Positions 1 to 5,707 of a DNA stretch of 7,396 nt are shown here, one piece after another. The translations under genes and the position numbers were made by a program. Position 1 is the first letter of the stretch. Each line of letters begins with the position of its first letter. Under the pieces are notes generated by a model. It was not told the origin of the DNA. It searched no databases and saw only the letters and a list, made by a program, of their open reading frames with translations. The stretch comes from an uncultured Clostridia bacterium (GTDB lineage Bacteria; Bacillota_A; Clostridia; Christensenellales; Borkfalkiaceae): the NCBI GenBank assembly GCA_934292955.1, contig CAKQXZ010000095.1, forward strand, positions 1-7,396. Direction: 5' to 3'.

Positions 1-281
1 ATATAATACGCCTTACCCGTTTCGGCGAGCAGCCCGTTTATTACGATATAAACAAATTGGCAACCGATCTTTCGGGGCATGGCGGCGGCGATAACGAGAT
101 GATGACCGAACTTATGCACAAACTCGCAAGCGGCGGGGGCGACGTAACTTCTTCGATAGTCAATTCAATAAGAAGTCACATAATGGCTTTTGCCGCCGAA
201 AAATCTCGGCTTAATAACGGCGAAGCGATAAATATCGACGATTTTATTGCGGAAAACGGCGGTGTTATCGATAAAAACTAA
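1..281 (+). CDS. Gfo/Idh/MocA-family oxidoreductase, C-terminal fragment (5' end outside window)
   Basis: The reading frame is open from the window edge (first full codon at 3) to a TAA at 279-281, giving 92 residues of a longer protein. A TTG at 57 is not a credible start, because the frame continues upstream with protein-like sequence (RFGEQPVYYD). The tail matches the end of Gfo/Idh/MocA NAD(P)-dependent sugar oxidoreductases: a GHGGGD motif, a helix (EMMTELMHKL), then SIVNSIRSHIMAFAAEKSRL and a short closing strand ending INIDDF. In this family the N-terminal Rossmann domain binds the nucleotide and the C-terminal alpha/beta domain binds the sugar. The nucleotide-binding and catalytic residues lie outside the window, so substrate and reaction cannot be stated. 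No signal peptide can be assessed; the family is normally cytoplasmic. It lies 51 nt upstream of the glycosidase gene on the same strand, so a shared transcript is likely. Confidence 0.8.
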   Translation, partial: IIRLTRFGEQPVYYDINKLATDLSGHGGGDNEMMTELMHKLASGGGDVTSSIVNSIRSHIMAFAAEKSRLNNGEAINIDDFIAENGGVIDKN

Positions 282-285
282 AAAA

Positions 286-302
286 AGTTCGCGATAAGAA
301 CT
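286..302. other. Weak inverted repeat in the gap after the oxidoreductase gene
   Basis: AGTTC (286-290) and GAACT (298-302) are perfect complements around a 7-nt loop, with A-runs on both sides. Read on the minus strand it is a short hairpin followed by seven T residues, so it could terminate antisense transcripts. On the plus strand it lacks a T-tract and is unlikely to stop the operon. The stem is only 5 bp and could be chance in A-rich DNA. The rest of the 51-nt gap is A-rich sequence ending in the ribosome binding site of the next gene. Confidence 0.2.
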
Positions 303-320
303 AAAAAAATATATAAAATC

Positions 321-338
321 GGGAGAAAAATAATGAAA
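321..338 (+). promoter_or_regulatory. Ribosome binding site and start region of the glycosidase lipoprotein gene
   Basis: GGGAG at 321-325 lies 7 nt before the ATG at 333, a strong Shine-Dalgarno arrangement that supports this start. The 18 nt from 321 to 338, including the first two codons, are identical to 5690-5707 before the repeat-lipoprotein gene, so the two genes share one translation-initiation sequence. Confidence 0.75.
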
Positions 339-1841
339 GCAAAAAAGATTTTAACGTTGGTTTTGTCGTTTGCGATGATGTTTACTACGCTTACCGCCTG
401 CGTCGGCGGTGACGGCGATTCTTCTTCGGGTACGACAGAAAGAACAAGCGTATTTACGCAGGAAGCGGATTATTCCGACAGAAACGGCGTAAAGCGCGAA
501 TGGAACAAAGTCAGCTCGTATTTCATCAATTACGGCGAATTTCAGGAAGAAATGCTCAGGTACGACGTTGCCATAATAGGCAGAAACGCCATGACACAGG
601 CGGATATTCAAAAATTCAAAGACGCGGGCGTATGGACTGTGGAATATATCACTCTCGGCGAAGATTATTCGCTAAATATCGGCGACGGAATGGGTCCCGG
701 CGGTTATGCGTCGTATTATCTTTACGACGATAACGATCAGCCCATACCCAACGGCGACTGGGGTTCGTACTATGTAGATCCCGCAAATCCCGCATGGCGC
801 ACGATAGTATTCAACGAAATCCGCAGAATTATCGATTCGGGCGTGGACGGAATTTTTATGGACACCGTGGACTGCATTGACGCATATCCGCAGACTTTTA
901 ACGGAATGTGTAACCTTATCAAGGATATCCGCGAAGAGTTCCCCGATATAAAAATGGTGCTTAACAGGGGCTTTACCGCAGTACCCACCGTATACGAGTA
1001 TCTCGACGGCGTTATGTTCGAACTCTTCAGCACTTATTATAACCTTTCTGTTTTCAAATACGACGTACTCGACGAAAGTTCGGTTACTTTCAGTTATAAC
1101 AGATATAACGGCGTGCAGATAGTAAACGCGTGCCGTCAGAAAAAATATTTCCCCGTGTTCGCAATGGAATACTATCCCGCGGACGGTTTCGAATCGGACA
1201 AGCAGCTTATTTACGATCGCGACTGGGAATACGATTTTATTCCTTATATCAATACGGCGGGAAGAACGATCGGCGGCGAAATGATGCCTTACGAATTCCG
1301 CCCGAAGAGTATTCGAGGCAAAAAGGCTCTTGCCATTCGCGACGACGTAAATCTTAAACAAAACGGCGATCTTACCGAAGCAAATCTCGCTTACGAAAAG
1401 AACGGCGCGAAAGTCACGGTTGATTCGCTGTTTAACGGTTATAACAAAAACGTGCTTATCGACGGCTATATAAGCAATGCCGAAAACTTCGAAAGTCTCG
1501 GCTGGCAGTTTGCCAACTGGGCGAGCGGCGAAAACGAAAACCCGCATTACGTCATAATAGAACTGCCCGCGGCTAAAGACCTTTCGGTTATGAAAGTTCA
1601 CTGGGCGTTCGATAACGGCGACGTATTCTCTTCGCGCTCGGTAGAAGTGCAGGTCGAAAGAAACGGCGAGTGGGTTAAAGTAGGCGAAGCGCTCAATATA
1701 GAAAACGGCACTTACAGAACGGATATTTCGCTCAGCGGCGCAAACGGCGTTACCAAAGTAAGATTGTATCAGGAAGCGGGCAACGGTCCCGTTGCAAGGC
1801 GCAACCTTATGTGGATAAGCGAAATAGAACTTTACGCATAA
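333..1841 (+). CDS. Secreted lipoprotein with GH114-like glycosidase barrel and C-terminal F5/8C-like module
   Basis: The 502-residue protein starts with a lipoprotein signal peptide (lysines at 2, 4 and 5, hydrophobic core, lipobox LTAC with Cys23) and a Ser/Gly/Asp/Thr linker. Residues about 75-325 resemble the GH114/TM1410 TIM barrel: YITLGEDY (105-112); YYVDP (146-150) followed by W155-R156; SGVDGIFMDTVD (169-180); MVLNRG (208-213); DGVMFE (225-230); PVFAMEY (274-280). By family pattern Asp177 and Glu230 are the likely catalytic pair, at the positions of the conserved Asp and Glu of GH114 endo-alpha-1,4-polygalactosaminidases. This assignment is from memory of the family, not an alignment. 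Residues about 340-502 form a beta-rich domain resembling F5/8 type C/CBM32 (HYVIIELP at 405-412, VEVQVERNGEWVKV at 437-450, WISEIEL at 494-500), probably for glycan binding. Expected role: hydrolysis of a polysaccharide, possibly galactosamine-containing, at the outer face of the membrane. The next gene encodes an importer binding protein. Fold call fairly sure; substrate unsure. Confidence 0.8.
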   Translation: MKAKKILTLVLSFAMMFTTLTACVGGDGDSSSGTTERTSVFTQEADYSDRNGVKREWNKVSSYFINYGEFQEEMLRYDVAIIGRNAMTQADIQKFKDAGVWTVEYITLGEDYSLNIGDGMGPGGYASYYLYDDNDQPIPNGDWGSYYVDPANPAWRTIVFNEIRRIIDSGVDGIFMDTVDCIDAYPQTFNGMCNLIKDIREEFPDIKMVLNRGFTAVPTVYEYLDGVMFELFSTYYNLSVFKYDVLDESSVTFSYNRYNGVQIVNACRQKKYFPVFAMEYYPADGFESDKQLIYDRDWEYDFIPYINTAGRTIGGEMMPYEFRPKSIRGKKALAIRDDVNLKQNGDLTEANLAYEKNGAKVTVDSLFNGYNKNVLIDGYISNAENFESLGWQFANWASGENENPHYVIIELPAAKDLSVMKVHWAFDNGDVFSSRSVEVQVERNGEWVKVGEALNIENGTYRTDISLSGANGVTKVRLYQEAGNGPVARRNLMWISEIELYA

Positions 1842-1856
1842 ACATTTATCTTGTTT

Positions 1857-1880
1857 CCCGCCGCAAAAAAAAACGGCGGG
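1857..1880 (+). terminator. GC-rich stem-loop between glycosidase and binding-protein genes
   Basis: CCCGCCG (1857-1863) pairs perfectly with CGGCGGG (1874-1880) around a 10-nt loop of C and nine A residues. A competing pairing also exists: TTTCCCG (1854-1860) with CGGGAAA (1883-1889). No T-tract follows the stem directly; the nearest T-run (1900-1904) is about 20 nt downstream. It is therefore not a classic intrinsic terminator. It may be a partial terminator, or an mRNA stability or processing element that sets glycosidase versus transporter levels. The stem itself is clear; its function is inferred. Confidence 0.45.
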
Positions 1881-1889
1881 AACGGGAAA

Positions 1890-1895
1890 TATAAT
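1890..1895 (+). promoter_or_regulatory. Possible internal -10 box before the binding-protein gene
   Basis: A perfect TATAAT hexamer lies 20 nt before the ATG at 1916, which would give a very short leader starting near 1902. There is no -35 match: 16-18 nt upstream is the A-run of the stem-loop. There is no TG extension either. It could drive the transporter genes separately from the glycosidase gene, or be chance in an AT-rich gap. Confidence 0.22.
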
Positions 1896-1905
1896 CTGAT
1901 TTTTC

Positions 1906-1911
1906 AAGGTG
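1906..1911 (+). promoter_or_regulatory. Ribosome binding site of the binding-protein gene
   Basis: AAGGTG lies 4 nt before the ATG at 1916. AGGTG matches the anti-Shine-Dalgarno complement AGGAGGTGA in its 3' half, which explains the short spacing. It supports 1916 as the start, as does the signal peptide that begins there. Confidence 0.6.
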
Positions 1912-1915
1912 TAAA

Positions 1916-3796
1916 ATGAAAAAAGCGCATAAAAAGATAGTTTCGATATTGCTTGCGGCGGTGTCTGCGGCGTGCGTGAGTGCATGCTCGTGCAAGCCGG
2001 CGCAGATAATCGACGATTATGTAAAGGTTAATCCGGGCGTTTTACCCGAAAAAAATGCAAACGAAGATTATTCTCCGCTTAAAAAATACGATACTACCGT
2101 AACCGTAAAAGTTCTGGGAACGGATTTTACGGCTATAGGCGAAGTGCCTGCCACTTACAAAGGCAAGCCGAGCGGACCTGCCAACAATGCGTTCAACGAC
2201 GCGGCTTTGCAGTTCCTTAACATAAAGATAGAATACGTTTCGACCATAAGCGGCGAACGTTATGCCGACAGGCTCAACACGCTTATGGCTGCTGGCGATC
2301 TGCCCGACGTGTTCCGCGTTACCAATTCGACCACTTACGAAATTATGAAGACTTCGGGGCTTATTGCCGATCTCGGTAACACGTTCTATTATCTTAACGA
2401 CGAATTGCAGGGGATGTACAACGATAAGTTATACAAACCCGCGCTCGAAAGTTGTATGGAAGAAGGCAAACTTTACGCTTTTCCCAACGTGCAGAACCCG
2501 TATGAACGCGCGCAGAAACTTTATATAAGAAAAGACTGGCTTGACGCTTGCGGTTTAGCCGTTCCGACCACTTACGAAGAACTCGTGAATGCGGCGCGCG
2601 CTTTCAAAAACAACGCCGCAAAACTTGCCGAACCCGAAGGGCTTGCGGCAAAAGATATAATTCCTATCGGCATGACCAAGGAAATAGCGGCGGTCGGTAA
2701 CAATACGGCGGCGGGCTTTTTCAACCTTTTCGGCGCGCAACCCGGCGCGTTTATGCAAAAGGACGGCACGCTTATAGACTCCAACACTTCGGACGAAGCC
2801 AAACGCGCGCTCGAAGAACTCGGCAAACTATACTCCGAAGGGCTTATCGCCAAGGAATTTTACAATTACACCGACACAAAAGTGAGTAACGATATAATCG
2901 CGGGTAAGGTGGGTATCGTTTCGGGCATGCGCCATATGGCGTCGTATCCGTTGCAGGAAAGCGTTTCCAACGAATCTACCGTAAGTGCGGAATGGGTTTC
3001 GATCGAACTTCCGACGGTAGACGGCAAAGCCGCGCTCCCGGTGGTTGACAGAGTGCTTATAGAAGACTATAACTGCGTTCGCCGCGGTTACGAACACCCC
3101 GAAGTTTTAGCCAAACTTTCCAACCTGTTCTACGATATGTTCTATAACGATCGGGCGTATGAAACTTACGGCAGTCTGTGCGAACCGTCGGGCGGATTCT
3201 TCTACAGCTGGGTACCCGCAAAACTTTGGTACACCCCGTATACCACCGAATCGTACAAGCGAGTTCAGACCGTGTTTAACGAACTTTACGAAGCGGGTTT
3301 CGGAATTTCAGACGCAAAACTTGCCGAAATGGCGGATAAGAATTTCGACCGCAAGGCATATTACGAAGAAATTTTGCAGGGCGAATACGGCGAAATATTC
3401 AAAAAACTCCGCGTACGCGAGCGCGATAACGGCTTCAGATACGGATATCCGTATATGCAGGCGTTAAAGGCAGGCAAAACGTCGGCGGAAATGTCCGTAC
3501 TCGAAAAGAAAGGCTACGGCATATACGAGCAGGCAATTTCGGCAACGGGCGGTGACGGTTACGTTACCGAACTTGCGGAGGGCAGGAAACAGGCAAAATA
3601 TAACGAATTTTACGGTGTTCAGACGCCCGCGCAACAAAATTACGGCGAGTATCTCGATTCGTCTATGAAAAAATTCTATTTGCAGGTAATAACAGGCGGC
3701 GCGTCGATTTCGGGCTGGAAGGATTTTGTAGCCGACTATAACAAAAACGGCGGCGAAGCCGTATTAAAACAAGTAAATCAGTGGTATAAAGCATGA
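1916..3796 (+). CDS. ABC transporter extracellular solute-binding lipoprotein (family 1, LipO/YtcQ type)
   Basis: The 626-residue protein is the substrate-capturing part of a CUT1 oligosaccharide importer, tethered outside the membrane. The N-terminus MKKAHKKIVS, a hydrophobic stretch and a lipobox VSAC place the lipidated Cys at 24; Cys20 and Cys26 lie nearby. Family marks: TVTVKVLG (61-68) as the first strand; RLNTLMAAGDLPDVF (119-133), the usual L-x-L-x-x-G-D-x-P-D segment; KLYIRKDWLDACGL (201-214) with VPTTYEEL after it; and a C-terminal end with ITGG followed by WKDFVADYNKNGG and NQWY, typical of the LipO/YtcQ subgroup. It appears complete and is somewhat longer than the roughly 500-560 residues I recall for this subgroup. 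The stop overlaps the first permease start (ATGA), which ties it to that transporter. Its ligand cannot be read from sequence; the upstream GH114-like enzyme suggests an oligosaccharide released from an extracellular glycan. Confidence 0.95.
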   Translation: MKKAHKKIVSILLAAVSAACVSACSCKPAQIIDDYVKVNPGVLPEKNANEDYSPLKKYDTTVTVKVLGTDFTAIGEVPATYKGKPSGPANNAFNDAALQFLNIKIEYVSTISGERYADRLNTLMAAGDLPDVFRVTNSTTYEIMKTSGLIADLGNTFYYLNDELQGMYNDKLYKPALESCMEEGKLYAFPNVQNPYERAQKLYIRKDWLDACGLAVPTTYEELVNAARAFKNNAAKLAEPEGLAAKDIIPIGMTKEIAAVGNNTAAGFFNLFGAQPGAFMQKDGTLIDSNTSDEAKRALEELGKLYSEGLIAKEFYNYTDTKVSNDIIAGKVGIVSGMRHMASYPLQESVSNESTVSAEWVSIELPTVDGKAALPVVDRVLIEDYNCVRRGYEHPEVLAKLSNLFYDMFYNDRAYETYGSLCEPSGGFFYSWVPAKLWYTPYTTESYKRVQTVFNELYEAGFGISDAKLAEMADKNFDRKAYYEEILQGEYGEIFKKLRVRERDNGFRYGYPYMQALKAGKTSAEMSVLEKKGYGIYEQAISATGGDGYVTELAEGRKQAKYNEFYGVQTPAQQNYGEYLDSSMKKFYLQVITGGASISGWKDFVADYNKNGGEAVLKQVNQWYKA

Positions 3797-4722
3797 AAAA
3801 CGTCAGAGTTCGTTTGAAAAGTCAGCTGTCTATGCATCTTATGATGCTGCCCGGCACGGTGCTTTTAATAATTTTCAGCCTGATCCCTATGACGGGTATA
3901 TGGATGGCGTTTTCCAAGTACAGACCGATTTACGGCGAAGGGTATTTTTCTTCGCTGCTTAAAGCCGAGTTTGTAGGCACGGGCTTTTTCATTCAGATAT
4001 TCTCGCGCCCCGATTTTTCGAACGTAGTATGGAACACCATTTATATAAGTTTCGTTAAAATAGTGTTGCTCATCGTTTTCGGCGTAATCCTTGCGCTCAT
4101 GCTGAACGAAGTGGTAAACAGGCATTTCAAAAAAGCCGTTCAGACGATAGTGTTCATACCGTACTTTTTGTCATGGACGATAATAGCCAGCGTGCTTGTG
4201 GACATTTTAAGCGTAGACGGACCTATCAATAAAATATTGGGCGCGTTCGGCGCGGAACCCATAAGTTTTCTTGCAAGCAATACATGGTTCCGCTCCGTAC
4301 TGTTTATTTCGGAATGCTGGAAGAGTTTAGGCTATCAGGCGATATACTTTCTTGCGTCAATAACGGGCGTCGATCCCGGGCTTTACGAAGCCGCAAAGAT
4401 AGACGGCGCGGGCAGGTGGAAGCAGTGTCTGCACATAACGTTACCGTGCATAGCGCCGACCATAATCCTTATGAGCGTGCTTAATCTCGGCAATATTATG
4501 AGCGCGGGTTTTGATCAGATAGTGAGTTTGTATAACGAAATGGTGTATGAAACGGGCGACGTTATAGATACTATGGCTTACCGCGTCGGCATAGTCAGCC
4601 CGAGTACTTTTCAGTATTCGTTGGGAACGGCTATAGGTGTGTTCAAATCGGTTATAAGTTGTGCGTTTTTCGGCATAGGTTACTTCATTGCCGCAAAGAA
4701 ATTCAAATACAGGATATTCTGA
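3793..4722 (+). CDS. CUT1 ABC sugar transporter permease 1 (YteP/LplB type)
   Basis: This 309-residue inner-membrane protein has about six hydrophobic segments (roughly 15-40, 80-104, 115-140, 166-192, 219-240 and 280-302). The cytoplasmic EAA loop is E199 to P218, with EAAKIDGAGRW followed by ITLP; it is the docking site for the ATPase and the diagnostic mark of importer permeases. VDPGLYEAAKIDGAG and the later GFDQIVSLYN (239-248) are typical of the YteP/LplB subgroup that pairs with LipO-type binding proteins. The ATG overlaps the binding-protein stop in an ATGA, and no clear Shine-Dalgarno precedes it, so it is probably translated by coupling. With the next gene product it would form the heterodimeric channel. 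No ATPase gene is adjacent; such systems commonly share an MsmX-type ATPase encoded elsewhere. It appears complete. Confidence 0.95.
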   Translation: MKNVRVRLKSQLSMHLMMLPGTVLLIIFSLIPMTGIWMAFSKYRPIYGEGYFSSLLKAEFVGTGFFIQIFSRPDFSNVVWNTIYISFVKIVLLIVFGVILALMLNEVVNRHFKKAVQTIVFIPYFLSWTIIASVLVDILSVDGPINKILGAFGAEPISFLASNTWFRSVLFISECWKSLGYQAIYFLASITGVDPGLYEAAKIDGAGRWKQCLHITLPCIAPTIILMSVLNLGNIMSAGFDQIVSLYNEMVYETGDVIDTMAYRVGIVSPSTFQYSLGTAIGVFKSVISCAFFGIGYFIAAKKFKYRIF

Positions 4723-4723
4723 T

Positions 4724-5644
4724 ATGCAAAGCGTAACTACCATAAACAACAAAATAAACGAAGGGCGTGCGCGTAAGGTATACGTTATCATAAACGGCGT
4801 TTTGCTTACGATTATCGCGGTTTTGTGCGTGCTGCCGTTTATAAACCTGCTTGCGATCTCGCTTAGTGCGAAAAATCAGGTTATTGCCGGCAAAGTGTGG
4901 TTAATACCCAAAGGCTTTACGTTGGATGCGTATAAGTATCTGCTGCAAAAATCCGACTTTTTCCGCGCGTTCGGCTTGTCGCTGTTAAGGGTGTTTTTAG
5001 GCACGACCATATCGCTTGCGGTAACCATGCTTATGTCGTACCCGCTTGCATTCGGCGGCAAAGATTTCATCGGCAGGAAATTCTACCTTGCAATAGTCAT
5101 ACTGGCCATGTTCTTCAGCGGCGGGCTTATTCCGTCGTTCATAGTCATATCTAAAATCGGCTTGTTCAATAAAATCTGGGCGCTCGTATTGCCCGGCGCT
5201 ATGAACTGCTGGAACATGATACTGTTTATCAACTTCTTCCGTCAGGTGCCGCCCGCATTGATGGAGTCGGCTAAGATCGAAGGCGCGGGGCATTTTACCG
5301 TGCTGTTCAGGCTCGTTATTCCGCTATCGCTTCCCGTTGTTGCTACCGTAACGTTGTTTTGCGTAATAGGTAACTGGAACGCATGGTTTGACGGATATCT
5401 GTATATGAACAAGGAAAACTGGCCGCTTCAGACCTATATCTACCACGTTATGGAAGATATGAAAAACTTCCAGCTGAACAAAGACAAAATGACGCCCGAA
5501 GAGATAGAAGCGCTTGCGAACAGCAACGACGCAACCTTGCGTTCGGCTCAGATTTTCATAGCGATGCTGCCCGTTCTTGCGGTATATCCCATTGCACAAA
5601 AATATTTCATCAAGGGAATACTGCTCGGCGGCGTAAAAGAGTAA
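4724..5644 (+). CDS. CUT1 ABC sugar transporter permease 2 (YtcP/LplC type)
   Basis: The 306-residue protein is the second half of the channel. I place the start at the ATG at 4724, 1 nt after the stop of permease 1, with AGGA at 4711-4714 as a modest ribosome binding site. A longer frame from a non-ATG codon at 4688 would overlap permease 1 without a binding site and is rejected. Features: hydrophobic segments near 20-45, 84-110, 121-145, 155-173, 201-220 and 277-296; MFFSGGLIPSF (129-139), a YtcP-subgroup signature; the EAA loop from E181 to P200 (ESAKIEGAG, then LVIP); GNWNAWFDG (226-234); and the typical ending KYFIKGILLGGVKE. About 40 residues (241-280) between the last two membrane segments are charged, as is usual in this subgroup. 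It appears complete. The next gene follows after 57 nt on the same strand. Confidence 0.95.
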   Translation: MQSVTTINNKINEGRARKVYVIINGVLLTIIAVLCVLPFINLLAISLSAKNQVIAGKVWLIPKGFTLDAYKYLLQKSDFFRAFGLSLLRVFLGTTISLAVTMLMSYPLAFGGKDFIGRKFYLAIVILAMFFSGGLIPSFIVISKIGLFNKIWALVLPGAMNCWNMILFINFFRQVPPALMESAKIEGAGHFTVLFRLVIPLSLPVVATVTLFCVIGNWNAWFDGYLYMNKENWPLQTYIYHVMEDMKNFQLNKDKMTPEEIEALANSNDATLRSAQIFIAMLPVLAVYPIAQKYFIKGILLGGVKE

Positions 5645-5647
5645 ATA

Positions 5648-5674
5648 AAATCGGTTAAAAACGGATTTATTCCG
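5648..5674 (+). other. Two overlapping weak hairpins after permease 2
   Basis: AAATC-G-GTT (5648-5656) can pair with AAC-G-GATTT (5660-5668) with one G-G mismatch. Alternatively CGGA (5662-5665) pairs with TCCG (5671-5674). The two are mutually exclusive, short and not followed by a T-run, so they do not look like a terminator. They could slow or process the transcript, or be chance. Confidence 0.2.
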
Positions 5675-5689
5675 AACATAAACAAAAAA

Positions 5690-5707
5690 GGGAGAAAAAT
5701 AATGAAA
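5690..5707 (+). promoter_or_regulatory. Ribosome binding site and start region of the repeat-lipoprotein gene
   Basis: GGGAG (5690-5694) lies 7 nt before the ATG at 5702. The 18-nt block to 5707 is identical to 321-338 before the glycosidase lipoprotein gene. It fixes the start, which also opens a signal peptide. Confidence 0.75.

Noticed and set aside
247..275. Promoter-like pair TTGCGG and GATAAA with a 17-nt spacer, inside the end of the oxidoreductase gene
   Set aside because: Only three of six and four of six bases match the consensus hexamers, which is expected by chance in this composition.
57..281. TTG at 57 as the start of a small 74-residue protein
   Set aside because: The frame is open to the window edge with protein-like sequence before it, and the 74 residues match the C-terminal end of a larger oxidoreductase.
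310..319. TATATAAAAT as a -10 box for the glycosidase gene
   Set aside because: A transcript would start around the GGGAG ribosome binding site or just after it, and no -35 match exists; it is more likely just the A/T-rich leader.
672..1985. Long open frame on the minus strand (437 codons) covering most of the glycosidase gene
   Set aside because: It lies opposite a convincing lipoprotein/GH114-like gene, its translation shows no recognisable domain, and the codon bias of the sense gene is enough to leave the antisense frame open.
2572..3097. Several minus-strand open frames of about 65-95 codons opposite the binding-protein gene
   Set aside because: They are opposite a full-length, well-supported gene and show no ribosome binding site, signal peptide or domain of their own.
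4688..4723. Upstream extension of permease 2 from a non-ATG codon
   Set aside because: It would overlap the end of permease 1 without a ribosome binding site; the ATG at 4724 has AGGA at suitable spacing and gives the usual permease N-terminus.
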